Of a stretch of 64,000 nucleotides of DNA, positions 15,333-25,092 are shown piece by piece; the first letter of the stretch is position 1; each line of letters opens with the position of its first letter. Below the pieces are notes generated by a model that saw only the letters and a program-made list of their open reading frames with translations, ran no database searches and was not told where the DNA came from. The stretch is from Mogibacterium sp. GTDB taxonomy: Bacteria > Bacillota > Clostridia > Peptostreptococcales > Anaerovoracaceae. The stretch is from assembly GCA_017405845.1 (NCBI GenBank), contig JAFQZQ010000041.1, positions 162,056 to 226,055 on the forward strand. Direction: 5' to 3'. A program made the position numbers and the translations under genes.

Positions 15333-17039
15333 TCAATGATCATTGATCTGCACATAGTCCATCAGCTTTGCTCTTTTGTTGCTCAAAAGGCAGACGCACT
15401 CAAGCATTGTTTCATTATCCAAGGGCAATTCACGCACTTCCTTACCGTCCATAGGAATTGGGAATTTGAAAATTATGTTTCTGATCCAGCAACCGTTGGA
15501 CGGTCTCTCAGGGTATATGTCGATCCGTTCAATGAATGTCTGCATGAACTGCTTTTGTTCCAATTCTGAAAAAGATTCATACAGTGTATCAAAGGCCATA
15601 AGCATTCGGAAGATGTTCTCACTGGAAATCTTTTCCTGTCTCAGAGCATGCAATTGATCTGCTATCTCGTCGCGCTGTATATCTATTTCTTCAATCTTAT
15701 CATATTGTGCATCATAGCGACGCTGAAGATCGCTCATTTTCCTGTCATAATGCGGATCATCCGGATCCATTTCGTCCATCTGGCGTTCCAGGCGCATCTT
15801 TGTTCCTTCGGCTTTCCTCAGTTGAGCATCGATCTGCTGCAGCTGGTTCTCTATCTCTGAAGTGTCTATCGCAATTCCAATTTTCTCCTTAATCGCATCG
15901 ATGAACTCCTTGCGTTTTGTCATTGCTGAGATTATTGCCGCGACCTGAGCGTTAATCTCTGATTGCTCAATATTAGTCCGGAATTCACACTTATGTCCGG
16001 TCGCTTTTACAGGATTTTTACAATAATAGTAATAACGCGTTTTCTTGTCCCTGGAGTGAGCTCTCATAACATTTCCGTAAAGGTTTCTGCCGCAGCATGG
16101 ACATTTAAGCAATCCTGATAGTACGTGAGCATGATTAGGGTCAGTTACCTTTTCACGCTTATACCCAGTCTTCTTTCTTTTGGCTTGTGCCAGCTCCCAA
16201 TCCTCCTCGGAGACTATAGCATCATGCAATCCATCATAGACTGCGTATTCTGACTGTTCTACTACATGTGTTTCATTACGTGTTCCGATTTTCTTCTCTG
16301 TCTTGCGTCTTCCATAAGCTATCTTTCCCGCATATACAGGATTATCAAGCACGCGCTTTACAAAACTTGTTGAGAACCCCGTAGTGCTGTTGTTTTGCCT
16401 CAACTTCTTTGTAAATCCGTGTCTGTTAAGATATTGTGCAACTCCACGAAGTCCTTCGTTGGTATGTATATACCGATCAAAGATCGTTCGTATCACTTCG
16501 ACCTCATCTTCAGCAATAAAGAGTTCTCCGTTTACAAGCTTATATCCATATGGTGCAAAGCCACCATTCCAATGACCTTCTCTCGCCTTCTGCTCACGTC
16601 CGGCCATCGTCTGTGCACGTATGTTTTCACGTTCGATCTCTGCAACCGCAGACAGGACAGAAATCATAAGTTTTCCGGAATCCTTGGAACTGTCTATCCC
16701 GTCATCCACGCATATAAGATTTACACCATAATCCTGCATAGTCTGAAGCGAATTGAGGACATCAGCAGCATTTCTGCCGAAACGAGACAGCTTGAAAACC
16801 AGGACATATGATACGCCGTCCTTGCCGATGATTATGTCATTCATCATACGTTGGAATTCTTGTCGGTTTTTGATATTCTTTCCGGATATGCCTTCGTCAG
16901 AATACTCACCGGCAATAGTCATGCCTTCGTAATCAGCATATTTGCGCAGCTTTTCACGCTGCGCATCTAGGCTATAACCCTCCACCTGCATAGATGTGGA
17001 TACGCGAGTGTAGATATAACATTTGATCTGTTTTTTCAC
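15333..17039 (-). CDS. large serine recombinase (integrase)
   Basis: A 568-residue large serine recombinase. The N-terminal resolvase domain has IYTRVSTSMQVEGYSLDAQ with the catalytic Ser, and FKLSRFGRNAADVL. A recombinase domain follows (GFAPYGYKL, NPVYAGKIAYGRR), then a zinc ribbon (KCPCCGRNLYG ... YYYYCKNP ... C) and a long coiled coil (about 385-465). These enzymes integrate and excise mobile elements without a cofactor. The start is GTG (17039-17037) with AAGGAG 7 nt upstream. The last residues, MLECVCLLSNKR, resemble the C-terminal end of RlmD-type methyltransferases. It is the likely integrase of the mobilizable element to its right. Confidence 0.92.
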   Translation of the reverse strand: MKKQIKCYIYTRVSTSMQVEGYSLDAQREKLRKYADYEGMTIAGEYSDEGISGKNIKNRQEFQRMMNDIIIGKDGVSYVLVFKLSRFGRNAADVLNSLQTMQDYGVNLICVDDGIDSSKDSGKLMISVLSAVAEIERENIRAQTMAGREQKAREGHWNGGFAPYGYKLVNGELFIAEDEVEVIRTIFDRYIHTNEGLRGVAQYLNRHGFTKKLRQNNSTTGFSTSFVKRVLDNPVYAGKIAYGRRKTEKKIGTRNETHVVEQSEYAVYDGLHDAIVSEEDWELAQAKRKKTGYKREKVTDPNHAHVLSGLLKCPCCGRNLYGNVMRAHSRDKKTRYYYYCKNPVKATGHKCEFRTNIEQSEINAQVAAIISAMTKRKEFIDAIKEKIGIAIDTSEIENQLQQIDAQLRKAEGTKMRLERQMDEMDPDDPHYDRKMSDLQRRYDAQYDKIEEIDIQRDEIADQLHALRQEKISSENIFRMLMAFDTLYESFSELEQKQFMQTFIERIDIYPERPSNGCWIRNIIFKFPIPMDGKEVRELPLDNETMLECVCLLSNKRAKLMDYVQINDH

Positions 17040-17060
17040 ATTTTTCTCCTTCTGAGATCA

Positions 17061-18065
17061 CTATTTCAGCACCAGAGGCGGATTGGCCAGTAGTTCCTTA
17101 ATCATATCCGAATAGCCGGATATATCCATTATTTGTGTGATCGTTGTGATTTTTTTACCGGCGTCCTTACTGGAAGCTCCGCAATGGTAGATTTTCATAT
17201 CTTTCGTATTATGATCGAGGATTATGTAACGGTCATGTACTTTATTTGCAGTTGTGATAAATGATATGCTCCGGCCGGGATACTCCATCTCGAAATCATG
17301 ATATTCTGTCAGCCTCAATGGTCTCGAGCCTTTGTTGTCACTGATGACCGTCAGTTTGACTGCAGCCTTGGAATGTGTCAGGTGCTGAAGTGTCTTTGAA
17401 TCAATATAGTCATCAATGACCGCAAGCTTGCGCTTTGCCTTGCGATAGATCTTCTGATAAGCAAGGACTGCCTTAAATGGCTCACCGTTCAAAATCATAA
17501 TCTCATCGTGTTCTATTCCGGTATCAAAGAGTTTCATGAAATCAGTAAGGTCAGCTTTTGTGACCATGTTATCCTTGATTTCCTCTACATCTGCAGTATT
17601 TCTGTTCACCTGACTCGCCAGAGAAAGAAAATCCCTCTGTGTAATCATGAGTTGCTGGTTCTCGATGATGTAATCCTTCATGGCTTTAAATGCCATAATT
17701 AGTGCCCGGCTCTGTTTGACAGCCAGGTCGCCGCGCAGTACAGTCATAAGCATATATATGCCTTGCTCTGTAAAAGCATATGGCAGATATCTTGAGCCTC
17801 CCCAACTTGAGGTGAAAATATTGCACCTCAAGATTTCCTGATACTCTTCTCTCGTCAAGCGAAACATAAATTCATCGCCTTCAAATTTTTCAATATTGTT
17901 TTTAACTTGACGGTTAAAGTTTTTCGTTTCATACCCGTAAATCTCAGCGAGCTCAAAATCCAGCATTACCTGCTGCCCGCGTATCATATAAATCTTATCC
18001 CGAAGCGATCGCTCATCGATAATCATTATTTCGTTTTTCTCTTCCATGGTTAACATACCTACCAT
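17061..18065 (-). CDS. ORF6N domain-containing protein
   Basis: A 334-residue protein. The N-terminal ORF6N domain shows RGQQVMLDFELAEIYGYETK, NFNRQVKNNIEKFEGDEFMF and RYLPYAFTEQGIYMLMTVLRG. These DNA-binding domains are common in phages and mobile elements. The C-terminal half contains KVHDRYIILDHNTKDMKIYHCGASSKDAGKK, resembling a single phospholipase-D/nuclease-like HxK-type motif with His and Arg. Its activity is unknown. It lies 21 bp upstream of the recombinase in the same direction. Confidence 0.75.
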   Translation of the reverse strand: MVGMLTMEEKNEIMIIDERSLRDKIYMIRGQQVMLDFELAEIYGYETKNFNRQVKNNIEKFEGDEFMFRLTREEYQEILRCNIFTSSWGGSRYLPYAFTEQGIYMLMTVLRGDLAVKQSRALIMAFKAMKDYIIENQQLMITQRDFLSLASQVNRNTADVEEIKDNMVTKADLTDFMKLFDTGIEHDEIMILNGEPFKAVLAYQKIYRKAKRKLAVIDDYIDSKTLQHLTHSKAAVKLTVISDNKGSRPLRLTEYHDFEMEYPGRSISFITTANKVHDRYIILDHNTKDMKIYHCGASSKDAGKKITTITQIMDISGYSDMIKELLANPPLVLK

Positions 18066-18137
18066 TCCATCGGTATTCAGTACCGGAATTACAATACACA
18101 GTCATTTAAGAATTCCGGATAAAAACCAAAAGAATCA

Positions 18138-18368
18138 TTATTTATTATCTGTATCAGTATTCTTCTTCATCTCTTCCATCATAATGTAGTACTCCAGCAA
18201 CCGAAGTACGTACTTGGGAGCATGTCGGTTGTCACGCTCCCACTCAGTCACAGTCCGGTACGGAATCTGGAAGTAGTCACAGAATTCTTTGCGATTCATA
18301 CCGGTGCTCTCTCGGAGTTCTATGATCTTTTGTCTGCAGTCAGTGATTTCTTTATTCAGTATTTCCAT
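18138..18368 (-). CDS. small helix-turn-helix protein
   Basis: A 76-residue XRE-like DNA-binding protein. LRESTGMNRKEFCDYFQIPYRTVTEWERDNRHAP forms the HTH, with the recognition helix around RTVTEWE. I start at ATG 18368, which has AGGAG 7 nt upstream. It is the first gene of the recombinase-containing block and lies beside a perfect 17-bp palindrome, so it is probably an autoregulator. Confidence 0.75.
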   Translation of the reverse strand: MEILNKEITDCRQKIIELRESTGMNRKEFCDYFQIPYRTVTEWERDNRHAPKYVLRLLEYYIMMEEMKKNTDTDNK

Positions 18369-18390
18369 TCTCTTGCTCCTAAAACTCAAT

Positions 18391-18407
18391 TATACACATT
18401 GTGTATA
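18391..18407. promoter_or_regulatory. palindromic operator upstream of the HTH gene
   Basis: TATACACA-T-TGTGTATA is a perfect 8-bp inverted repeat around one central base, 23 bp upstream of the HTH start codon. A related half-site, CAATGTGTAAAC, follows at about 18433. It is probably the binding site of the adjacent regulator. Confidence 0.55.
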
Positions 18408-18479
18408 TTGTATCACGCAAGCACGATTGACGCAATGTGTAAACACCCTTCAGCATCTGCTGATACAGAGTCTTTCTGA

Positions 18480-18839
18480 TTATGCGGCCCGATTTTCAAC
18501 AATAATCCATGGAGCCTTCCCGCTGTCCTGTATGTTTGCATAGACAACATAGTCAACTTTTCCAAAAAGCTTTTTCCTCATATTGTCAAGCTTTTCCAAA
18601 ACTTCCGGTGCATGCTTTATTACAAGTTCCGCCATTAGGCTTGTCCACCTGTCAAACGCCAGATTATACTCTTCATTCTCGTAATACTTTTTCAACTCCT
18701 CACCTTCTCCCGTATTTGTCACAGTGTTTTTCCTGATAGGTCCCACAGTTATAACTTCTGAACTCAGGATAATCTGTCTGTTCTTCAAAGACATTGTGTC
18801 GGGATTGAGCGGGAATTGAGCAGAAATGACTGAATACAA
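18480..18839 (-). CDS. hypothetical protein
   Basis: A 119-codon frame with a TTG start; an internal ATG (MSLKNRQIIL) is the more natural start but lacks a clear ribosome site. The C-terminal part is helical and charged (KKYYENEEYNLAFDRWTSLM, EVLEKLDNMRKKLF) and ends in VVYANIQDSGKAPWIIVENR. I do not recognise a family. It is next to element genes and divergent from the STAND gene, so it may be an accessory gene or a remnant. Confidence 0.4.
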   Translation of the reverse strand: MYSVISAQFPLNPDTMSLKNRQIILSSEVITVGPIRKNTVTNTGEGEELKKYYENEEYNLAFDRWTSLMAELVIKHAPEVLEKLDNMRKKLFGKVDYVVYANIQDSGKAPWIIVENRAA

Positions 18840-18888
18840 ATACCAAGTTTTACATATTCAGATAACGAGAGCTCCTGCTTCATTGTCA

Positions 18889-18918
18889 TTGACAAACATA
18901 TGTTCTTTTCTGTATACT
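18889..18918 (+). promoter_or_regulatory. promoter of the STAND NTPase gene
   Basis: TTGACA (18889-18894), an 18-bp spacer and TATACT (18913-18918) lie 27 bp before the first possible start codon of the STAND gene. A near-consensus promoter. Confidence 0.65.
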
Positions 18919-18944
18919 AACATCACCTCAATTAGCAATCAAGT

Positions 18945-21176
18945 GTGGTCTGTATGATAAAGATGAACCGTTGTGATTTTTCTTCGATAATGAATATCAT
19001 CCGCCGCTATGTAAGTGACGATTACGAGATGGGACAGCTTGATCTTGTTGATCTTCTGTTTGCTAGTTTTTGCATGAGTGATATTGCCGAAGATTTTGCT
19101 TTTGACAACGGTCAGGTCTGCCGATGGATGAACGGTCAGGCAAGGATCAGCCCTAAGATATCCGGATACTATGCAACAGCAATACATCAGAAGCAGCTTG
19201 CAGAAGATATCGAGAACGATCTGATCCCAATACTTACGGACAGCAGCATGGCTTGTAAAGAGATATATGATCTTGTTACACAGGATGCTTCCATATCATG
19301 GAGAAAGAAAAGGCAGCTGGCCAAAGAATGCCCTCCCCCTGAGGACAAAGCCGAAGCTTTGTTCATAGCTTCTATACTTTGCTTTGGAATGGGTAGGGAA
19401 TTTGTTAAGAGACCTTCCAATGCAAAGGCTCTGCCTACTAGTGGCATTACCTCTCCTGTTATATCCGAGCATATATTCGGAGCTGATGTTCCCCGCCCAT
19501 GTCGCCATTTTTGCGGGCGTGAGGAAGAGATATCGGAACTACATGATCTCCTTGTAAATAATCAGAAAGTATTTATCACCGGGATGCCGGGCATCGGCAA
19601 GAGTGAACTTGCAAAGGCATATGCCAAAGCGCATAGGACCGACTATACAAACATCATATACATCACATATTCTGGAGATCTTCGCAAGGATATCGCAGAT
19701 ATTGATTTCGCTGACGATCCGCTTTTGGAAAGCGATCAGGAACGCTTTATCAATCACGACAGATTTCTCTGTACTCTCAGGGAAGACTCCCTTCTGATCA
19801 TTGATAACTTCAACACAACAGCAGCTGCTGAAAGGACTCTTCGCAGTATAAAGCGATACAGTTGCAGGGTGCTTTTTACTTCTCGCAGCCGCTGGAGTCA
19901 TTATCCTTCTTTGGGACTTACCGAGATCAGAGATATGAGTAGTCTGCTTAGTCTTACCGGCAGTCTTTATTCCGAACTTGGCGATAATGAAAGTACAGTC
20001 ATAGAAATAATAGAAACAGTCCACCGTCACACTTTGGCAGTGGAGCTTGCTGCAAGGCTGCTTGAAAACGGGATACTGACTCCTGAGGAACTGCTGCACA
20101 GATTCGAAACAGAAAAGGCAGCTATGAGTGTCTCAGACAAAGTCAATGTGAGCAAGGACGGGCACACGAAAAAACAGACATATTATGCTCACATACACCT
20201 ACTGTTTTCGCTGTACAAACTATCAGATGAAGAACAGGAGATAATGCGCAGCATGACTTTCGTTCCAATCACGGGCATATCTCGCAGGCTGCTTGCAAAA
20301 TGGTTATTGCTGCAGGATATGAATGTCATCAATGATCTTGTAGAGACAGGCTTTATACTTCCAAAGCCAGGACACTCCATCGCACTGCATCCGATGGTGC
20401 AGGAAGTTGCTCTGGCAGACCTTAAGCCATCCATTACAAATTGCAGTACACTATTTGACAGTCTTCACGGCATCTGCATACTGCACGGGATAGATGTCCC
20501 TTGGTACAGAATGCTCTTCCATGTCATAGAACAGATCGTTCTTCTTATAGATAATGATGATGTACCTTCTTATCTATGTTTTATTGAGGACGCTGTACAG
20601 TATATGGACAATTATATGTATGTCAGCGGCATTAAAGTTCTTCAGGAGCGGCTCCGTCAGCTTCTGAAGGATCCGTCGGTAGGCACAGATATTGACCGTG
20701 CTCTTTTTCTCAATAATCAGGCATATCTTGAGACTGATCCGAAGAAGATGATCCCGCTTTATAAAAAAGCCTTAAAGCTTTTGCCTGAGGTCAATATGGA
20801 TACCGCATTGCTTGTCTCCAACCTGCATGCTAACGCCGGCAATATGTATCGTATCACTGGCAACTATTCTCCTGCAAAGGAGCATATGGATGCTGCGCTG
20901 CATATTCTTAAAGAGTACGAGCTGGATAACAGGCATGATGCTATCATCCAGTTCGTCAATTATGGCCTTCTGCTGAAGGATCTCTGCCGCTATGATGAAG
21001 CATTGAAGTTCCTATTGAAAGCTAAAGAAATCGCTGCCTTTAATATGGTGTTTTTTGCAAGTGCAAATTCCCAAAAGTTGCAAGCAAAAATGGAGAAAAT
21101 TGCATCTCCATTTTGGAGAAAGTTGCAGGCTGCACGGCATAACCGCAGCAGCACTGCAGACATGTTATTAAGTTAG
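18945..21176 (+). pseudogene. STAND NTPase (NB-ARC-like with TPR repeats), interrupted by an IS21-type element
   Basis: The 5' part of a large regulator-type NTPase. Residues 1-180 hold a helical domain with an HTH-like stretch (FDNGQVCRWMNGQARISPKI). The NTPase follows, with P-loop GMPGIGKS (213-220), Walker B LLIIDNFN (283-290) and an NB-ARC-like CRVLFTSRSRW sensor. C-terminal TPR repeats start near 590. After codon 701 (position 21047) the frame enters the IS, and the last 42 codons come from IS DNA. Joining 21048 to 23684 restores the frame exactly and gives 784 residues. The start is uncertain (GTG 18945, or ATG 18954 or 18963); no strong ribosome site. Related proteins serve as transcription regulators or phage sensors. 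Confidence 0.85.
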
Positions 21177-21177
21177 T

Positions 21178-21963
21178 TCAGTGCCTCTGGATCCTCTCCT
21201 GGCGATCAGCGATACTCCTGTAGATCATGTTGATGCTGGATTCCTTGAGGCGGTTATTCTCACCAGGAAACAGGATCAGATGACAGTGGTGAGTGAGCCT
21301 TCCTATGAGGGCTGCAGTCATTTTCTGATCATACAGAACGTTGACCCATCTGGAGAATTCCAGATTAGTATTGAGTATTACGACCTTGCCCGGATCGTCG
21401 CTGATCTCGGAAAGGAAGTCGAACAAAATATTGATGCCGTCCCTGTCATAAGGGACATATCCGAATTCATCGATCACGTAGATAGACGCTTTACTGAGTT
21501 TGTCTCGGAAGGAGTCGAGCTTACCGGCCTTCATCTTCGATGACAAAGTATTGACCAATGATGCGGTCCGGAAAAAGCGTACAGGGATGTCCCGCTTACA
21601 GGCCAGAAGGCCGATGCATATGGAGAGCATCGTCTTGCCTGTACCTGTGCCGCCATACATGATGATGTTTTTATGCTCCCGCAGGAACTGCAGTGACTTG
21701 AGCGTCTCGAGTGTGCAGTCATCCGGGAATTCGACCTCATCGGTCCTGAACTGATCGAACGAATACTGTACCGGAAACTTTGCGTCTTTGATCAGGTTGT
21801 CGATGTGTGCCTGATCGCGCAGTTCTATCTCCCTCTTAAGAAGGTTGTAGAGGAATTCGATGTGAGTCTCACCCTCGGTTGTCTCAGCTCTGTCTGCCAT
21901 GGCGGATGCGATCTTAAGCCTTTTGCAGAATGCGATCAGTTCATCGTGGTAATTTTCAGGCAT
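21178..21963 (-). CDS. istB: IS21 family helper ATPase IstB
   Basis: A 261-residue AAA+ ATPase. The P-loop is IIMYGGTGTGKTMLSICIG, with Walker B IYVIDEFGYVPYDRDG and a sensor in VVILNTNLEFSRW. IstB assembles on target DNA and stimulates IstA-catalysed transposition. It overlaps the end of istA by 8 bp, the usual coupling in this family. Confidence 0.93.
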   Translation of the reverse strand: MPENYHDELIAFCKRLKIASAMADRAETTEGETHIEFLYNLLKREIELRDQAHIDNLIKDAKFPVQYSFDQFRTDEVEFPDDCTLETLKSLQFLREHKNIIMYGGTGTGKTMLSICIGLLACKRDIPVRFFRTASLVNTLSSKMKAGKLDSFRDKLSKASIYVIDEFGYVPYDRDGINILFDFLSEISDDPGKVVILNTNLEFSRWVNVLYDQKMTAALIGRLTHHCHLILFPGENNRLKESSINMIYRSIADRQERIQRH

Positions 21964-23488
21964 TCAGGCCACCTCCCCGTTTGAGGAAACGGTCATAGTC
22001 TTCCAGATGGACCGGCATCGGATCGAGCTCAGGGATCAAGTCACCTGTAGTAAGCGGCGGCAGTTGCGGTACATCGGAAAAGATACTGTTATACAGACTC
22101 CTCAGGCTGTCGGGATCATGAGCTTCATAGCGGATCGCTTGTTCAACTGTGTGCAGAGCACTGTCGAAGCCTGTCCTCTCAGTAAGTTCCGACAGGATAT
22201 GCAGTACATCTTTCTTCTGACTGCCATTGCAGTTGTTCAGATAGCTCTGCATCGTATCCGGCATCATGCCGTATATGCCTGTGTTCTTGAGTGAACGCGG
22301 ATGTCTGGATATATATTCAAGGTACGGGACCCATTCCATGCTTGACTGGTGTTCATCCCCATACAGCCTTCGGTGGGTCACTATCTCGTGATAGTCATTA
22401 TCCAGAACTGTCACGAGCGTGGAGTCGATCCGCGCATTGACAGTACCGAGGGCATATTTCGGAGCTGATGAGTATTCATGTTTGCCGTTATCCAGTGTGA
22501 AACGACCATATCCGTCAGTCTTTAGCCCGGTGATGATCCTGCTTGTGTCGAACCATACGGATGGGACGGGCATAAGTGCAGCCTTATCTGCTTCGAACAG
22601 TTCAGCGATCTTTGCCTGCTTGTAGTAGTGCATCCGATCCTGATCACCATCAAGGTCGTCCAGAAGCTGAAGGTTGTAGAACATAAGGTCATCGAACTCA
22701 GGAACAGGTACCAGAAAATTCCGCCTCAGGTACCCGACTTTGTTCTCAACGCTGCCTTTTTCATGGCCCTCAGCAGGATTCATGAATACAGCTTTGAAAC
22801 CGTAATGCTCCTTGAATCTGGAAAAGCGTTCCGTGAGATCCCGGCCGCCGTCCTTGATGATGCCGGACACCATCGAAGAGGCATTGTCGAACCAGATCTC
22901 ATGAGGTACTCCACCTATGTGCCTGAAGATCGAACTCAGGCCTTCCAGCAGACACTCACTGTTCTCACCATAGAGCAGCTGCATATATGCGGCATTGCTC
23001 CATGGGAATGAGAGCACTATATACTTTCCGGATATGAGTCTGCCACGTTCATAGAACTCGGCACTGCCGAAGTCGGCCTGTGCTTCACCCGGTCGATGCT
23101 CAAGTGGAAGGAATCCCTCATTGCGCTTCAGGTTCAATGCTTCCTTGCGGTACTTTACATATTCCGCTACAAGGCGGTAAGAACAGTCAAAGCCCGGTAC
23201 CTCCTTTGTGAGCCGGTCATAGACCTTGGTTGCTGTATGCCGCTGCTTGCGTGGATGTTTCTTATCCTCTTCAAGCCAGCTGTTTATGATCGACTTGTAG
23301 GGTTCAAGTTTAGGGCAGAATTGTTTCTCTGAAGCCGGGATCGGTAATGGCTCATTGAAGTCTGCCATGTCGATGTACTTTGCTACAGTCTTCCAGTCAC
23401 GGCCTGTAGCTTCAGCGATCTCAGATATGTTGTATCCTTGCTCGTAATACAGCGCTCTGATATGATGTATCTGATCCATTGTTAACAT
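21956..23488 (-). CDS. istA: IS21 family transposase IstA
   Basis: A 510-residue DDE transposase. The N-terminal HTH is YNISEIAEATGRDWKTVAKYI. The catalytic core has GEAQADFGSAEF (first Asp), EIWFDNASSMV (second Asp) and the Glu in EGHEKGSVENKVGYLRR. The ATG at 23488 has AGGAGG 7 nt upstream. Intact in length. Confidence 0.93.
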   Translation of the reverse strand: MLTMDQIHHIRALYYEQGYNISEIAEATGRDWKTVAKYIDMADFNEPLPIPASEKQFCPKLEPYKSIINSWLEEDKKHPRKQRHTATKVYDRLTKEVPGFDCSYRLVAEYVKYRKEALNLKRNEGFLPLEHRPGEAQADFGSAEFYERGRLISGKYIVLSFPWSNAAYMQLLYGENSECLLEGLSSIFRHIGGVPHEIWFDNASSMVSGIIKDGGRDLTERFSRFKEHYGFKAVFMNPAEGHEKGSVENKVGYLRRNFLVPVPEFDDLMFYNLQLLDDLDGDQDRMHYYKQAKIAELFEADKAALMPVPSVWFDTSRIITGLKTDGYGRFTLDNGKHEYSSAPKYALGTVNARIDSTLVTVLDNDYHEIVTHRRLYGDEHQSSMEWVPYLEYISRHPRSLKNTGIYGMMPDTMQSYLNNCNGSQKKDVLHILSELTERTGFDSALHTVEQAIRYEAHDPDSLRSLYNSIFSDVPQLPPLTTGDLIPELDPMPVHLEDYDRFLKRGGGLNA

Positions 23489-23675
23489 ACTCCTTCCTCC
23501 TTATGTGATTGATTGGCTTTCAATAACATAAGGCTATTGGTTGAAAGTTATGTCTGCAATGGATTTTTCATAGCCAAATGGATCCTTAGTATCCGCTGCA
23601 ACTTTCTCCGTTTTGGAGATGCAACATTCTCCATTTGGCTCTGCAATTTTCGGTAATTAAATTATGCAATTAATA

Positions 23676-23934
23676 TAATATGGGGCAGGAATCATCTGAT
23701 TATGCAAGGATACAGGAAGCTATTGGCGTTGTATTTCTTGAAAGCGGTAACGTAAATGAGGGTGCTGAGCATCTTAAGCAGGCAGCTCAGACATACGAGA
23801 CACTGTATGAAGGCGATGAAGAATTGATACAGTCAAAATACCAGCAGTTCAGGTCATACTATATAGATGCAGGTATTGTTATCGGAAAGCATCTTCGCAA
23901 TGCAGAACCTCAGCAATCATTATCTGGTAATTGA
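23676..23934 (+). pseudogene. 3' part of the STAND NTPase gene (last TPR repeats)
   Basis: The segment reads GQESSDYARIQEAIGVVFLE, then NVNEGAEHLKQAAQTYETLY and a tail, ending at 23934. The repeat pattern matches TPR units and continues the reading frame left at 21047 once one TAATATGG copy and the IS are removed. An ATG inside the target duplication (23680) could start an 84-residue fragment, but it lacks a ribosome site. Confidence 0.85.
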
Positions 23935-23992
23935 ACTAAATATATTCATTTCATAGTCTGATAAGTATAACAGATTATGTGTATTCCTCCGT

Positions 23993-24033
23993 AACGGGAC
24001 TCATGCAAAAGCATGGGTCTCGTATTTTCTTTT
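23993..24033 (+). terminator. Rho-independent terminator after the STAND gene
   Basis: Stem GGGACTCATGC / GCATGGGTCTC (one mismatch) with an AAAA loop, followed by a T-rich tract. It lies about 60 bp after the STAND stop codon. Confidence 0.75.
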
Positions 24034-24168
24034 TGCACAATTTCAGCTCAATTGAGGCTCAATGAGTTCTTCCTTTCTTTATTTTAGACTGACATCAGTC
24101 AAAAGGTGGTACCGGCCAGGTGCCGGAAATATCAGAAGTCAATGCTGGAAAAGGAGGAAATCAAACTT

Positions 24169-25092
24169 ATGAAACGACTTTACAACACCATTATCATCGG
24201 CGTGGATCATGGGTACGGCAACATTAAGACTGCAAATACCATCACGCCAAGCGCAGTGACCGCTTACGAATCAGAGCCCGTCTTCTCTGGGAATATCTTG
24301 GAGTACAACGGTATTTACTATCGTATAGGTGAAGGTCACAAGGAATTTGTCCCGGATAAAACCGGTGACGATGATTACTATGTTCTGACTCTCATGGCTG
24401 TAGCAAAAGAGTTGGAATTCCAGGGAATATGCAATGCGGATGTGCATATTGCCGCAGGACTTCCCCTCACTTGGGTACGCAGACAAAGAGAGTCCTTCCG
24501 AAGCTATCTGCTCAAGGAGCCCGACGTCAGGTTCCGCTTCAATGGCAAGGACTATCATATCCGCTTTACCGGATGCAGCTTGTACCCTCAAAGCTATCCT
24601 GCAGTCCTTGGCAGGCTCAGCGAATTCCGTGGCACCACTTTGCTCGCGGATATCGGCAATGGAACTATGAACATTCTCTACTTCAACGGCAAAAAGCCAG
24701 TTGAAAGCCGTTGCTGGACTGAGAAACTCGGTGTCCATCAGTGCATGATCGCTGCACAGAATGCAGTCTTGAATCAGTTCGGTGTAAAGATTGATCCTGT
24801 CATCGTTGAGCAGGTCATCCGTACCGGCACTGCGGATATCGGCAGCAAGTACCTCAGCTGCATAAAAGATGTATGCCGTTGCTACTGCAGTGACATCTTC
24901 GATGCATTGAAAAGGTACGAGTATAACCCGGAGCTTATGCACCTGTATATCGCCGGAGTAGGCAGCACTCTTATCAGCCACTTCGGGGAATACGATGAAA
25001 AAGCCATCACTGTTATCAGTGATCTCTGTGCAACAGCCAAAGGTTATGAACTTCTTGCATTCGAAAGCCTTTGCAGAAAGGAGTGCAAATGA
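24169..25092 (+). CDS. ParM/StbA-like plasmid segregation actin
   Basis: A 307-residue actin-fold ATPase. Phosphate-1 motif IIIGVDHGYGNIKTANT, phosphate-2 LLADIGNGTMNILYF and adenosine motif LYIAGVGSTLI are in the expected order. The rest fits ParM-like proteins of plasmids and integrative elements. These form filaments that push DNA copies apart. The ATG at 24169 has AAGGAGG 11 nt upstream; longer in-frame starts lie inside that leader. Its stop overlaps the next start (ATGA), indicating a two-gene unit. Confidence 0.85.
   Translation: MKRLYNTIIIGVDHGYGNIKTANTITPSAVTAYESEPVFSGNILEYNGIYYRIGEGHKEFVPDKTGDDDYYVLTLMAVAKELEFQGICNADVHIAAGLPLTWVRRQRESFRSYLLKEPDVRFRFNGKDYHIRFTGCSLYPQSYPAVLGRLSEFRGTTLLADIGNGTMNILYFNGKKPVESRCWTEKLGVHQCMIAAQNAVLNQFGVKIDPVIVEQVIRTGTADIGSKYLSCIKDVCRCYCSDIFDALKRYEYNPELMHLYIAGVGSTLISHFGEYDEKAITVISDLCATAKGYELLAFESLCRKECK

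Larger units (their letters stand above)
21049..23675 (-). mobile_element. IS21 family insertion sequence with 8-bp target duplication
   Basis: A 2627-bp element carrying istA and istB. The two ends align base for base as inverted repeats over at least 61 bp, with shared blocks TGGAGAA, TTGCATCTCC and GGAGAAAGTTGCA, the multiple terminal repeats typical of IS21. The target duplication TAATATGG is present at 21041-21048 and 23676-23683. Both genes look intact, so the insertion appears recent. Confidence 0.93.

Noticed and set aside
24096..24125. T-box-like GGTGGTACCGG before the ParM-like gene
   Set aside because: No specifier stem, no terminator/antiterminator pair, and the downstream gene is not an amino acid or tRNA gene. 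The match is by chance.
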